Source of the DNA: Chloroflexota bacterium
GTDB taxonomy: Bacteria > Chloroflexota > Anaerolineae > Anaerolineales > E44-bin32
DNA length: 33,484 nt
NCBI GenBank assembly: GCA_022561215.1
Contig: JADFRQ010000031.1
Coordinates: forward strand, 1-33,484
Reading direction: 5' to 3'
Position numbers and translations under genes: made by a program. The notes under the pieces were generated by a model. The model was not told where the DNA came from, did no database searches, and saw only the letters and a list, made by a program, of their open reading frames with translations. Numbering within the stretch: the stretch's first letter is position 1; every line of letters starts with the position of its first letter. Positions 8,157 to 15,044 of this stretch are shown here, piece after piece.

Positions 8157-9185
8157 ATGAGTTATCCTCCGATATTAAAAGTGCTCAGAGGAGGCATCAC
8201 CGAATCTGTACGCCACGGAGCATTTTGTGTTTCGGATAACGAGGAAAAATAATTTCGTCTTGGGGATCTCCGCAGCGGTTCACATTTTTGCGTTCGAGTG
8301 CAAAACCCTTCCAGGCGCTCCCGCTGATTGAATCGGGCACAGCAAAAGCCTTTCGACTATCGGCCGCGGAGCTGGCATTGGTATGTGCTTCCCACTCAGG
8401 GACGGAAGAGCATGTTTCAATCGTCGAATCGATCCAAGAGAAAATCGGTGTTACCGAGCAAGATCTGCAGTGCGGAACTCATGTACCGTTCGATCGCGAT
8501 ACGGCTCTGCGGCTAAAAATTGAGAACCGTCCACCTTCACCAAATCAGCACAACTATTCAGGCAAACATTCGGGTATGTTAGCGCTATCTCGCTTTCTGA
8601 ATGAACCCATCGAGAATTATTTGGATCCTAAACATCCCGTTCAGCGGCGCGTACTGGCACTTTTCTAGAAATGGCCGGCATAAGCGATGGGCAAATCAAG
8701 ACCGCTATCGATGGTTGCTCTGCACCGATATTTGCCGGCATCGCTGCATGCTACCTCACTCGCCTACGCCCGCCTGGCTGCCCCCAAAGGACTGCCTGAG
8801 ACCCGAAAACTAGCCTGCCTTACAATCCTGGGAAGAAATGACGGGTTATCCGCATCTCGTGGCGGGCGAAGATCAATTCGATAGCCAGCTGATGAAGTTG
8901 AGCAAAGGCAGAATCCTGGCAAAAGGAGGCGCAGAAGGCTTTCAAGGGATCACGATTGCCCCTGGACCAGGGAAAAATGGGACGTTTGGCATCGGAATCG
9001 CGATCAAAATTGGAGATGGCAATTTGGGGAGTCGGGCGCGTACTTTTATTACGTTAGCGATCTTGCGTGCCCTGGACCTACTTAATGAGGAACAGTTGCG
9101 ATATTTTTCGGATAAATCCTCACCAGATCTGGTGAATTATCGAGGCATTATGGTAGGCGAAATGCAAGCCGTTTTCGAACTTTAA
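8157..9185 (+). pseudogene. L-asparaginase II, multiply frameshifted
   Basis: An almost full-length asparaginase II (thermolabile type) can be assembled only by changing frame about four times. MSYPPILKVLRGGITESVRH stops at TAA after an A5 run (near 8242). The next frame gives 'WGSPQRFTFLRSSAKPFQAL' through 'NYLDPKHPVQRRVLALF'. A shift at TTTT (about 8664) gives 'EMAGISDGQIKTAIDGCSAP'. Another near 8732 gives 'PASLHATSLAYARLAAPKGL', and one more near 8810-8830 gives 'EEMTGYPHLVAGEDQFDSQL' to the end 'GIMVGEMQAVFEL'. The nucleophile region and core motifs are still recognisable, so decay is recent. Several shifts fall at short homopolymers, so poor read quality cannot be excluded. Confidence 0.85.
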
Positions 9186-9200
9186 TGCATTAAGGATTTG

Positions 9201-9923
9201 ATGAAGGATTTTAGGAACCTGAAGGCATCCGTTCGCGATTTGCTCACGTTCAATCTGGAAGATCGTCATATCGAAGCATTTGCGCTGTATGCCGCTGAGC
9301 TCATGCAATGGAACACACGACATAATTTGACCGCAATAACCGATCCCCAAGGTATCGAAGTGCGCCATTTTCTGGACTCGCTGACTTGCCTCCTGGTGCT
9401 GGATATTCAATCCGGAAATCGAGTTGTGGATATCGGAAGTGGAGCTGGTTTTCCAGGACTTCCACTACGAATTGTGCGCCCCCAAATCCACCTGACCATT
9501 ATTGAAGCAACTGGAAAAAAGGCTGATTTCTGCAGGAACATTGTTGAAGCCCTTCATTTAGAGAATGTGGAAGTGCTACACGCCCGCGCGGAGGATATTG
9601 GACAGATGGCCGAACATCGCGGGCGTTACGACTGGGCGTTAGCCAGGTCCGTTGCATCTCTGAGGGTGCTTGTCGAATACCTGCTTCCATTTTTAAGAGT
9701 TGGCGGCCAGGCAATCGCGCAAAAGGGTGATACGGCGTACGCCGAAATCCATGCCGCGGAAAATGCGCTCGGCATCATTGGTGGTGAAGTGGATCGCCTA
9801 ATACCTATTGAGTTACCCGGAGTAGTAGAGCGTCGTAATCTGGTCGTAATGAAAAAAATCGCTGAAACGCCGGCCGGATTCCCGCGCAGAGCAGGCATTC
9901 CTTCCAAAAAGCCGCTGGCCTGA
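9201..9923 (+). CDS. rsmG: 16S rRNA (guanine-N7) methyltransferase RsmG
   Basis: 240 aa. The SAM-binding motif I 'RVVDIGSGAGFPGLPLRIVR' and the preceding 'LMQWNTRHNLTAITDPQGIE' and 'RHFLDSLT' are characteristic of RsmG/GidB, which methylates G527 in the 530 loop of 16S rRNA. 'RSVASLRVLVEYLLPFLRVGG' is the conserved later motif. The ATG at 9201 is chosen over the adjacent TTG because AAGGA sits 4-5 nt upstream. It begins 15 nt after the broken asparaginase gene and is convergent with recF. Intact and of normal length. Confidence 0.95.
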   Translation: MKDFRNLKASVRDLLTFNLEDRHIEAFALYAAELMQWNTRHNLTAITDPQGIEVRHFLDSLTCLLVLDIQSGNRVVDIGSGAGFPGLPLRIVRPQIHLTIIEATGKKADFCRNIVEALHLENVEVLHARAEDIGQMAEHRGRYDWALARSVASLRVLVEYLLPFLRVGGQAIAQKGDTAYAEIHAAENALGIIGGEVDRLIPIELPGVVERRNLVVMKKIAETPAGFPRRAGIPSKKPLA

Positions 9924-9985
9924 AGTGCCGCGGGAATTCTCAAAAGACCAATATCGTAGTAGTTTTCCTTGTCCTAAGTCAGACA

Positions 9986-10028
9986 TAGAGGCGGGGTTCC
10001 CCCGCCCATGGGCGCAGGGACGGTACCC
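9986..10028. repeat. 43-bp double-hairpin repeat, copy 1
   Basis: In the rsmG-recF convergent gap. The first stem is GGCGGGG (9990-9996) with CCCCGCC (10000-10006) around a TTC loop; the second, imperfect stem is GGGCGCAG with CGGTACCC. Aligned without gaps to 33028-33070 it has about 31 of 43 identical bases, including one G-C to A-T compensatory change in the first stem. The rest of the gap (9924-10205) holds only an isolated IS-end-like motif, TTTTTGGGACAGCC, at 10103-10116. Confidence 0.55.
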
Positions 10029-10205
10029 TTACATTATGGGTATTAATTGTCATTAGTCGTTAAATCTACGAAGAATGAAATCTCTGCAAATGCGGGATAA
10101 CCTTTTTGGGACAGCCCCTTTCTAAAGAGGAAGCCGGGCAGCTCCCAAAATCTATGCTCCTCATTCATCCCCGCACCAAGGGCTCTGGCTTTATACCGGT
10201 TGTGA

Positions 10206-11399
10206 CTACCTATGAATTTGTCCGTTGCTTATCTTCCATATTTGTGCTTGCTCCCTGAACTGGCTGTTGACCATATTGATATCCGCGGTGGTAAGGATGG
10301 CCTGACTGACTTTTTCCACGCGCTGGAGTAAATCGTCTCTGCGTTGGGGATCGAGTTCAGCGAGCACTTCGTCCAACAGGAGCACCGGCCATTCCTTCGT
10401 TTGTTCATAATGCCACTGTACTTCTCCCAGTTTCAACGCCATCATTGCCGTTCGATTTTGACCACGGGAGCCATAGGTGCGCAGATCCATACCATCCACG
10501 CTAAAACGGAAGTCATCTCGATGGGGTCCGAGAAGAGAAACACCACGTCTGATTTCTGCCGGGCGGATTTTTTTCAGTTCACGAAGCAAACCATTCCTCA
10601 AAGTTTCTCTTGAAAGGACGGCGAATTCGACATCAGTTTCTGTGAGTTGATTGTGGGGTAATGGAAATTGGTTGTAGGAGGGCAGATATTCGAGCCGCAG
10701 ATTATCGTCACTTCGAGTTAGGTTACGGTGAATCTCCGCCGCATATTTTTCCAGTTGCCGCAGCGCAAGCGCGCGCAGGTGCATAAGTGTTGCGCCCAGA
10801 TTTGCCAATTGTTCATCCCAATACTCGAGCTCGTCAGGTGAACTCGCGCGCTTCTGCAATTTCTTGAGCAGAGCATTGCGCTGGGATATTACCTTTTGGT
10901 ATGTAGCCAGGGCATCGGCGTACACTGGATCCGATTGCACCAGGGCGGAATTCAAATACTTCCGCCGTTCGCTTGGTGAGCCTTCCACGATAATTAAATT
11001 TTTAGGCAAGAACAGTACAGCGTTAAATGACCCGGCAAGTTCGTTCGTGCGGCGTTTGATTCCGTTGATAAGAATTTCTTTTCGCAGCCGGCGATCCCCC
11101 GCCTCACCCACTGGTTCAAGTATGAGGCGAATCTCAAGACGCTGGAGGCGATCGCTCTTTGAAATCTCTGCAACGATACGTGCGACCGGTGGGGAATCCT
11201 CAAGCGCAAGAAAATTTATCAATTGTCGGTCATTGCTGGCATGCGGCGAATTGGCTTCCGCGAGATAGTATATGGCTTCGAGCAAGCTCGTTTTGCCTTG
11301 CGCATTTTCGCCGACAAGAATAGTGGGACCTTGATTAAGATCCGTGTCCAAATGTATAAAGTTTCGAAAATTGGTTAATGAGAGGTGCAGAAGGTGCAT
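10206..11399 (-). CDS. recF: DNA replication and repair protein RecF
   Basis: 397 aa from the chosen ATG (MHLLHLSLTNFRNF). RecF is an SMC-like ATPase that helps load RecA at single-strand gaps. Seen: Walker A 'LVGENAQGKTSLLEAIYYL', the family segment 'PKNLIIVEGSPSERRKYLN', signature-like 'YGSRGQNRTAMMALKL', and Walker B/D-loop 'VLLLDEVLAELDPQRRDDL'. An in-frame ATG 33 nt upstream would place the start within and above the -10 box TACAAT, so 11399 is preferred. That start makes the mRNA leaderless. Not next to dnaA, dnaN or gyrB, unlike the classical arrangement. Confidence 0.95.
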   Translation of the reverse strand: MHLLHLSLTNFRNFIHLDTDLNQGPTILVGENAQGKTSLLEAIYYLAEANSPHASNDRQLINFLALEDSPPVARIVAEISKSDRLQRLEIRLILEPVGEAGDRRLRKEILINGIKRRTNELAGSFNAVLFLPKNLIIVEGSPSERRKYLNSALVQSDPVYADALATYQKVISQRNALLKKLQKRASSPDELEYWDEQLANLGATLMHLRALALRQLEKYAAEIHRNLTRSDDNLRLEYLPSYNQFPLPHNQLTETDVEFAVLSRETLRNGLLRELKKIRPAEIRRGVSLLGPHRDDFRFSVDGMDLRTYGSRGQNRTAMMALKLGEVQWHYEQTKEWPVLLLDEVLAELDPQRRDDLLQRVEKVSQAILTTADINMVNSQFREQAQIWKISNGQIHR

Positions 11400-11417
11400 T
11401 GGCGCGATTGTAGCATA
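11400..11417 (-). promoter_or_regulatory. recF leaderless promoter (-10)
   Basis: On the minus strand the text reads TATGC TACAAT CGCGCCA and then the recF ATG: an extended -10 box (11407-11412) only 7 nt from the start codon. Initiation would fall at or next to the A of ATG, and there is no ribosome binding site. The same -10 plus CGCGC(C/T) string occurs before ftsK and the C39 gene. Confidence 0.6.
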
Positions 11418-11442
11418 GGATTGAATAGCCAAAATACAATCT

Positions 11443-11464
11443 CTTACAAGCGCCTTGCAAGATT
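11443..11464 (+). promoter_or_regulatory. 11-bp direct repeat upstream of pilin-like gene 1
   Basis: CTTACAAGCGC is followed directly by CTTGCAAGATT, two similar 11-mers in tandem. The 18-base core CTTACAAGCGCCTTGCAA recurs with one change at 12183-12200, and related CTTAC repeats occur at 14026-14064. All three lie upstream of pilin-like paralogs. Direct repeats spaced by one helical turn are typical binding sites of OmpR/PhoB-family response regulators; that assignment is inference. Confidence 0.5.
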
Positions 11465-11550
11465 ATCTCTAATACCGTTTCCCTTCTAAGATAAGCAAGA
11501 TTGTTGCACTAACTTGGCCAATGGATCATGTTTAATGGAGGACGTGAATT

Positions 11551-12099
11551 ATGTTATCTCATACTGTGTCATCGCAATTTTCTTCTCCTTTCAAGATAGA
11601 TCTCGAGAATCAATTAAGCAAAAGCCAGCGCGGCCAAACGGTAGGCGAGTATGGCATTGTTTTGACTGGAGTTCTCATAGTGGGAATTTTGATTGGCGTA
11701 TACTATTTTTTCAGTTCGCAAACCCAGTGTGAGCGGAGGGGATTATCAGATGCCGAGTGTGTCTCTGCGGCGGGGGCAGATTTTCCTTATGCAGATGGTA
11801 AGGCATGTTTTACTCTCCAGGACTCGCTGGAGCCATCGAAATGTCAATTTCACGGTGACTGTTTGCAGTTGCCAGCAGTAGCGCGCGGTTCCTATAACGC
11901 GGATAAAGAAATTGAGATCGTCGTGATCAACGCCGGAGTGATGCACTACTTATTTGAAGACCGCTTAACAATCGACGGTTGTTACGACGTTACAATTGAC
12001 GGTGTTAATGTGACCTGGGAGAGCAATTCGGGCGGCTCGCATTGTGATGAAATCCGAAGTCTGCAATTATGGAACATCCCCCTGTGTAAGATTGAATAA
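11551..12099 (+). CDS. pilin-like protein with class III signal peptide, paralog 1
   Basis: 182 aa. After a hydrophilic leader of about 29 residues comes 'QRGQTVGEYGIVLTGVLIVG': glycine, then Glu at +5 and Tyr at +6, followed by a hydrophobic helix. This is the Flp/TadE-type (class III) prepilin signature cleaved by a TadV/CpaA-like peptidase. The rest is a Cys-rich exported domain sharing with the two downstream paralogs a conserved end: 'I.aG..y....D....dGCYdVt.....v.Wes....HCd.I..lqlW..PlC'. GGAGG lies 10 nt before the ATG. Unlike paralogs 2 and 3 it has no c-di-GMP riboswitch. The C-terminal domain matches no family I recognise. Confidence 0.75.
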   Translation: MLSHTVSSQFSSPFKIDLENQLSKSQRGQTVGEYGIVLTGVLIVGILIGVYYFFSSQTQCERRGLSDAECVSAAGADFPYADGKACFTLQDSLEPSKCQFHGDCLQLPAVARGSYNADKEIEIVVINAGVMHYLFEDRLTIDGCYDVTIDGVNVTWESNSGGSHCDEIRSLQLWNIPLCKIE

Positions 12100-12182
12100 T
12101 TGGGTGCTGCCGATAAAATCGGACGGTCTCGTCTGCAAGAAGCCCAATACGGAGGGAAAACTTACACAGACCCTGCTACAGC

Positions 12183-12204
12183 CTTACGAGCGCCTTGCAA
12201 AGTC
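12183..12204 (+). promoter_or_regulatory. 11-bp direct repeat upstream of pilin-like gene 2
   Basis: CTTACGAGCGC then CTTGCAAAGTC: the same tandem 11-mer as at 11443, with 17 of 18 core bases identical. A TACTAT -10-like box follows at about 12223. GTTCGTCG (12211-12218) just downstream is also present before pilin-like gene 3 (14075-14082), so these promoter regions look duplicated along with the genes. Confidence 0.45.
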
Positions 12205-12298
12205 CACCTAGTTCGTCGAAGCCTACTATTATTATCTTGAAAGAAAAAGCAGCACAGAGCGAGATACACCGCTCTAGGAACCTTTTACAATTGAATTC

Positions 12299-12394
12299 TG
12301 CACGAAAAGGCAAAGCCATCGAAAGATGGTGACGCAAAGCTACAGGGCCTACCGTTGTAAACCACAACCAGGGCAGCCAGTTGTCGAAACGGGA
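12299..12394 (+). ncRNA. c-di-GMP-I (GEMM) riboswitch 1
   Basis: The conserved GEMM-I core is readable: AAAGGCAAAGCC, a GAAA tetraloop closed by CCATC/GATGG, then GACGCAAAGC, AGGGCCTA, and a final arm containing GGGCAGCCAG (tetraloop receptor side). It sits about 130 nt upstream of pilin-like gene 2 on the same strand. The string ACGGG (12389-12393) at the 3' edge can pair with CCCGT (12420-12424) in the 5' arm of the following terminator, an obvious antiterminator. Whether ligand binding turns the gene on or off cannot be read from sequence. Confidence 0.9.
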
Positions 12395-12416
12395 TCGATC
12401 ATAATTCTTAATTCAG

Positions 12417-12465
12417 AAACCCGTACAGCTGGCAAGGAACCGATAGCTTACGGGTTTATTTTTTT
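12417..12465 (+). terminator. riboswitch-controlled intrinsic terminator
   Basis: AAACCCGTA (12417-12425) pairs perfectly with TACGGGTTT (12449-12457), extended internally by AGCT/AGCT. Seven T follow (12459-12465). It lies between the c-di-GMP aptamer and pilin-like gene 2, so it is the expression platform. Confidence 0.85.
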
Positions 12466-12528
12466 GGGCGAGAAGTACGAGAGTGGAAGGAGAGGTTGTA
12501 AGGGGGATTGCGGCAAAGGAGATTTATC

Positions 12529-13023
12529 ATGAAGAACTTATCGAAATTTTTCAAGAAGCAAAAAGGACAGGCCTTATCAGAGTACGTTTTCATACTCCCC
12601 GGAATTGTATTTATCGTCTGGGGAGCGGCCGGGCTTGTTGGTGGCGGTGCTGCAGATGTGTACCGGCATGTGACCAGCGTTATCCAGGGACAGAATGAAT
12701 GTGTTCCTCAATATGATCACGAGGATAACTCAATATGTGATGAGAGCGAGTTCTGTGAGAAGATCGAATATGAGGATGAGGACTCCGGATCATTTCGATA
12801 CGACGGTGCTTTATCGATCGACGCGGTCGTGATCAAGGCCGGCAAGACGTATGAGGTGCGTAGGGACGATCCCTTCCAGTTCACATATATCACGGATGAT
12901 GGCTGCTACCGGGTGACCTTTAAGACGAATAAGATCGATTGGGAGCGTACGGGCGAGGGGAATGGTTGTCAATCCGTAAGCCACATCGACCATTGGCAGT
13001 CGCCCATCTGTCTTCCGGAGTAA
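12529..13023 (+). CDS. pilin-like protein with class III signal peptide, paralog 2
   Basis: 164 aa from the ATG at 12529, which has AAAGGAG 8 nt upstream. The N-terminus MKNLSKFFKKQKGQALSEYV carries the Flp/TadE prepilin motif (G, then E at +5, Y at +6) followed by a hydrophobic helix 'FILPGIVFIVWGAAGLVGGG'. The mature part has six cysteines and many acidic residues, ending 'DDGCYRVTFKTNKIDWERTG', 'GNGCQSVSHIDHW' and 'SPIC'. It is closely related to paralog 3 (same length, most motifs identical) and more distantly to paralog 1. Likely a pilin or pseudopilin, or a surface protein assembled by a Tad-type machine; no Tad genes are in the window. Expression is probably controlled by c-di-GMP. Confidence 0.8.
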   Translation: MKNLSKFFKKQKGQALSEYVFILPGIVFIVWGAAGLVGGGAADVYRHVTSVIQGQNECVPQYDHEDNSICDESEFCEKIEYEDEDSGSFRYDGALSIDAVVIKAGKTYEVRRDDPFQFTYITDDGCYRVTFKTNKIDWERTGEGNGCQSVSHIDHWQSPICLPE

Positions 13024-13078
13024 GCATAGCAAATCATGATCTCCGAGCGCTAAGCTCAACGATCGTTAATTTTGGGGG

Positions 13079-13114
13079 AAAAGATCGGCGCCGAATTACC
13101 GGCGCCGATCTTTT
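13079..13114 (+). terminator. intrinsic terminator after pilin-like gene 2
   Basis: A perfect 15-bp stem, AAAAGATCGGCGCCG with CGGCGCCGATCTTTT around loop AATTAC, 55 nt after the stop codon. It is symmetrical in A and T tracts, so it could work in both directions. Confidence 0.85.
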
Positions 13115-13376
13115 ATATTTCCATGATGATGAATATTCCATGTTATGGTCAGGAAAAAGCTGACACTGCGGAGGCGGCATTTAAGCTCGCGCAAATCGTG
13201 AATTTGTAACAGCCTACCCTCAAACCCTGCGCGCGATGGAATGAGGGATCAATTCTCCTGAATCTTGATCCTGCGCAAGGGTTTTCATCGTAACTTCCGC
13301 GAAGTTTGATAGGCAAATAAAAGGGTGTTTCGTACGGGTGCAGCAAACGCACTATAGAATAGGTCCTCTGAATCAA

Positions 13377-13417
13377 GGAGATTGGGAGCGCAACTTTCAG
13401 TTGCGCTCCCAATCTCC
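13377..13417. repeat. perfect 19-bp inverted repeat
   Basis: GGAGATTGGGAGCGCAACT (13377-13395) and its exact complement (13399-13417) enclose only TTC. No T run follows on either side, so this is not a standard terminator. It lies in a gene-free stretch between pilin-like genes 2 and 3. Possibly a repeat-family hairpin or a folded small RNA; no partner copy was found in the window. Confidence 0.6.
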
Positions 13418-13522
13418 CAAGCAATCAAGCATTCGCTTGCTAGCCACGTGCCACCCCCATACAGGATCCCAACTGTTTATAAGGAACAACACATCATCAG
13501 GGGCGGGATTTTCGCGACCTGA

Positions 13523-13708
13523 GGCTGTCCCAAAAGAGCGGTTATGTGATGTGCCTTTTCAAAAACCAGCAGTAAGGGCGACTGGCCCGAGCTTCAGCTA
13601 ACGAGCTTCAGCTCGCCGGTGCCCTTACACTTGTGATCGGATCGCGGTAAATTGAATGAATTCGGTTTTCCATCCACCTATCGAAAGGTACGGCCTTTTG
13701 GGACCGCC
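13523..13708. mobile_element. MITE-like element with IS-type ends
   Basis: GGCTGTCCCAAAAG (13523-13536) and CTTTTGGGACCGCC (13695-13708) are inverted ends with 13 of 14 matching positions, resembling the GGCTGTCCCAAAA termini of several DDE transposon families. The 186-bp interior has no ORF but carries a long palindrome. The element is bracketed by imperfect direct repeats of about 40 bp: TACAGGAT...TATAAGGAACAACACATCATCA at 13460-13500 and a copy at 13711-13746. A lone similar end, TTTTTGGGACAGCC, occurs at 10103-10116. Transposition is inferred only. Confidence 0.45.
13572..13628. repeat. long palindromic hairpin, GTAAGGGC family
   Basis: Outer arms GTAAGGGC (13572-13579) and GCCCTTAC (13621-13628), with further pairing ACTGGC/GCCGGT and CGAGCT/AGCTCG inside. 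The first 16 bases, GTAAGGGCGACTGGCC, are identical to the palindrome at 30824-30846, so this is a dispersed REP-like family. It lies inside the MITE-like element. Confidence 0.6.
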
Positions 13709-14025
13709 ACTACAGGATTAGCGTATTATAAAGAACAACATCATCAAAGTGTGAGAGCGCCAGGCCATTCGCCCTGCCGGCAAGAATCGCATAATTAGAT
13801 CCGCCTCTTCTTGTTCTCCCCTTTCAAGGATCAGTATCTTTGCGCTGCTGAGAGAGTAATTTTCCCAAGCTTAATCGCCAACAAAAACATTATCGAAAAC
13901 ATTTTGATAGGCTTTCGAAAGTTGCCTGTACTAGCAAAGAATGTCAAACTAATTCAAGTCGTCCGAACCTCTCCATAACCGTGTTATATCTCCTGTTCCA
14001 GCACCCCTTTAAGAACTAACAAACA

Positions 14026-14064
14026 CCTTACAAAGCACCCTACACACACCTTACATGCGCTACG
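14026..14064 (+). promoter_or_regulatory. CCTTAC direct repeats upstream of pilin-like gene 3
   Basis: CCTTAC at 14026, CCCTAC at 14038, CCTTAC at 14049 and CTACG at 14060 recur with a spacing of 11-12 bp. The words match the CTTAC repeats before paralogs 1 and 2. GTTCGTCG follows at 14075-14082, as before paralog 2. This arrangement fits a cooperative activator site of the OmpR/PhoB type upstream of the riboswitch transcript. Confidence 0.45.
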
Positions 14065-14173
14065 ATGATTGTAAGTTCGTCGTAAGCTGGTCGAGGACAG
14101 TAAAGGGTAAAAGACTTACGCTCGGCTAACACAGAAAGAGGGAGAGGACCAGGGGAAAAAACATATAGAGCAA

Positions 14174-14272
14174 GCTCGACGAAAAGGCAAACCCACTGAA
14201 AGGTGGGGGCGCAAAGCTAAAGGGCCTACAGTTGTGAAAACAGCTACGGCAGCCAGTTATCGAAACGGGATC
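14174..14272 (+). ncRNA. c-di-GMP-I (GEMM) riboswitch 2
   Basis: Near-duplicate of riboswitch 1: AAAGGCAAACCCA, a GAAA tetraloop between CCAC(T) and GGTGG, GGCGCAAAGC, AAGGGCCTA and CGGCAGCCAG are all present at the same spacing. The junction reads GGCGCAAAGC where the first copy has GACGCAAAGC, a change next to the ligand pocket that could alter affinity. ACGGG (14265-14269) again complements CCCGT (14303-14307) of the downstream stem. It controls pilin-like gene 3. Confidence 0.88.
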
Positions 14273-14301
14273 ATTTTACAAAAAGATTACAAGAAGACAA
14301 C

Positions 14302-14345
14302 GCCCGTATAACTGGTAAAGCTAAACTAGATATACGGGCTCTTTC
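14302..14345 (+). terminator. expression-platform stem of riboswitch 2, weak terminator
   Basis: GCCCGTATA (14302-14310) pairs perfectly with TATACGGGC (14331-14339), equivalent in place to the terminator of riboswitch 1. The following tract is TCTTTC and not a T run, so termination should be weaker, or regulation may work differently. Confidence 0.55.
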
Positions 14346-14412
14346 ATGAGCCGAGACAATTGAAAGACTAGAGTGGAAACGAGGTAGAGGGCCCAGGAGC
14401 AGGAAGGCTAGC

Positions 14413-14907
14413 ATGGCTAGAAAACTGAGAAATCTCCTGAAAAACCAAACAGGTCAGGCTCTCGTAGAATACCAGATATTACTACCCGGGGCGATCCTTT
14501 TAGCGACCCTCGCAGGCTTAATGCTCTCCGGACCGATCAGCGATATTTATCGGCACACAGCCAGCATCCTGCTCGGATCAAAAGAATGTGTCGTTTTTGA
14601 TCCGGTCGTTCAAGGTAACGATTTCTGCGACCACCACGAAGATTGTGAAAAGGGGGAGTGGGAAGAAATGGATAGCGGCAAGTTCGTATATGATGATGCT
14701 CTTGTCATCGAAACAGTTACCATCAAAGCAGGCAAAACATACACAATAACACCCGACGATCATTCGCAATTCGAATTTACGACAGAAGACGGGTGCTACA
14801 GTATCACATTTAAAACCAATAAAGTATCGTGGGACCGCATAGGATCAGGATCGGGCTGCCAGTCCGTAAGCCATGTCGATGTATGGCAAGCGCCGATCTG
14901 CGAATAG
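14413..14907 (+). CDS. pilin-like protein with class III signal peptide, paralog 3
   Basis: 164 aa, exactly the length of paralog 2. The leader MARKLRNLLKNQTGQALVEY fits the Flp/TadE prepilin cleavage motif, followed by hydrophobic 'QILLPGAILLATLAGLMLSG'. The exported domain keeps six cysteines and the paralog signature 'IYRHTASILLGSKECV', 'DSGKFVYDDALVIETVTIKA', 'DGCYSITFKTNKVSWDRIGS', 'GCQSVSHVDVWQAPIC'. The paired cysteines suggest disulfides outside the cell. AGGAGCAGGAAGG lies just upstream of the ATG. It is preceded by a c-di-GMP riboswitch and closed by a strong terminator, so it is a single-gene unit. Confidence 0.8.
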   Translation: MARKLRNLLKNQTGQALVEYQILLPGAILLATLAGLMLSGPISDIYRHTASILLGSKECVVFDPVVQGNDFCDHHEDCEKGEWEEMDSGKFVYDDALVIETVTIKAGKTYTITPDDHSQFEFTTEDGCYSITFKTNKVSWDRIGSGSGCQSVSHVDVWQAPICE

Positions 14908-14927
14908 CTCAATTAATAGCCAATTGT

Positions 14928-14962
14928 AAAATCCGACATCTGCAGACGTCGGATTTTTTTTT
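14928..14962 (+). terminator. intrinsic terminator after pilin-like gene 3
   Basis: AAAATCCGAC (14928-14937) pairs with GTCGGATTTT (14948-14957), with TCTGCAGA able to extend the stem, and a nine-T tract follows. Located 20 nt after the stop. Confidence 0.9.
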
Positions 14963-15044
14963 ATGGTAGAGGTGCATATTTTTCCAGAACGTCAACCTCC
15001 GGGCGTGTAGCTATTGGGAACTGCGCGAATTCTTTTTGAAATGC

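Larger units (their letters stand above)
13115..14025. other. gene-free stretch between pilin-like genes 2 and 3
   Basis: Roughly 900 bases with no credible coding sequence on either strand. Apart from the 19-bp inverted repeat, the MITE-like element with its flanking direct repeats and the nested palindrome (listed separately), no further structure was recognised at 13747-14025. The concentration of repeat elements suggests an insertion-prone spacer created when the pilin-like unit was duplicated. Confidence 0.5.

Noticed and set aside
10103..10116. IS end TTTTTGGGACAGCC as evidence of a full insertion sequence near recF.
   Set aside because: No partner end or transposase ORF is nearby; only a solitary motif is visible.
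11400..11432. Eleven extra N-terminal residues for RecF.
   Set aside because: They would span the -10 box TACAAT, and the RecF family starts at M-x-L-x-x-L-x-L-x-N-F-R.
11465..11550. A third c-di-GMP riboswitch before pilin-like gene 1.
   Set aside because: Neither the GGCAAA, GACGCAAAGC nor GGCAGCC elements are present in this short leader.
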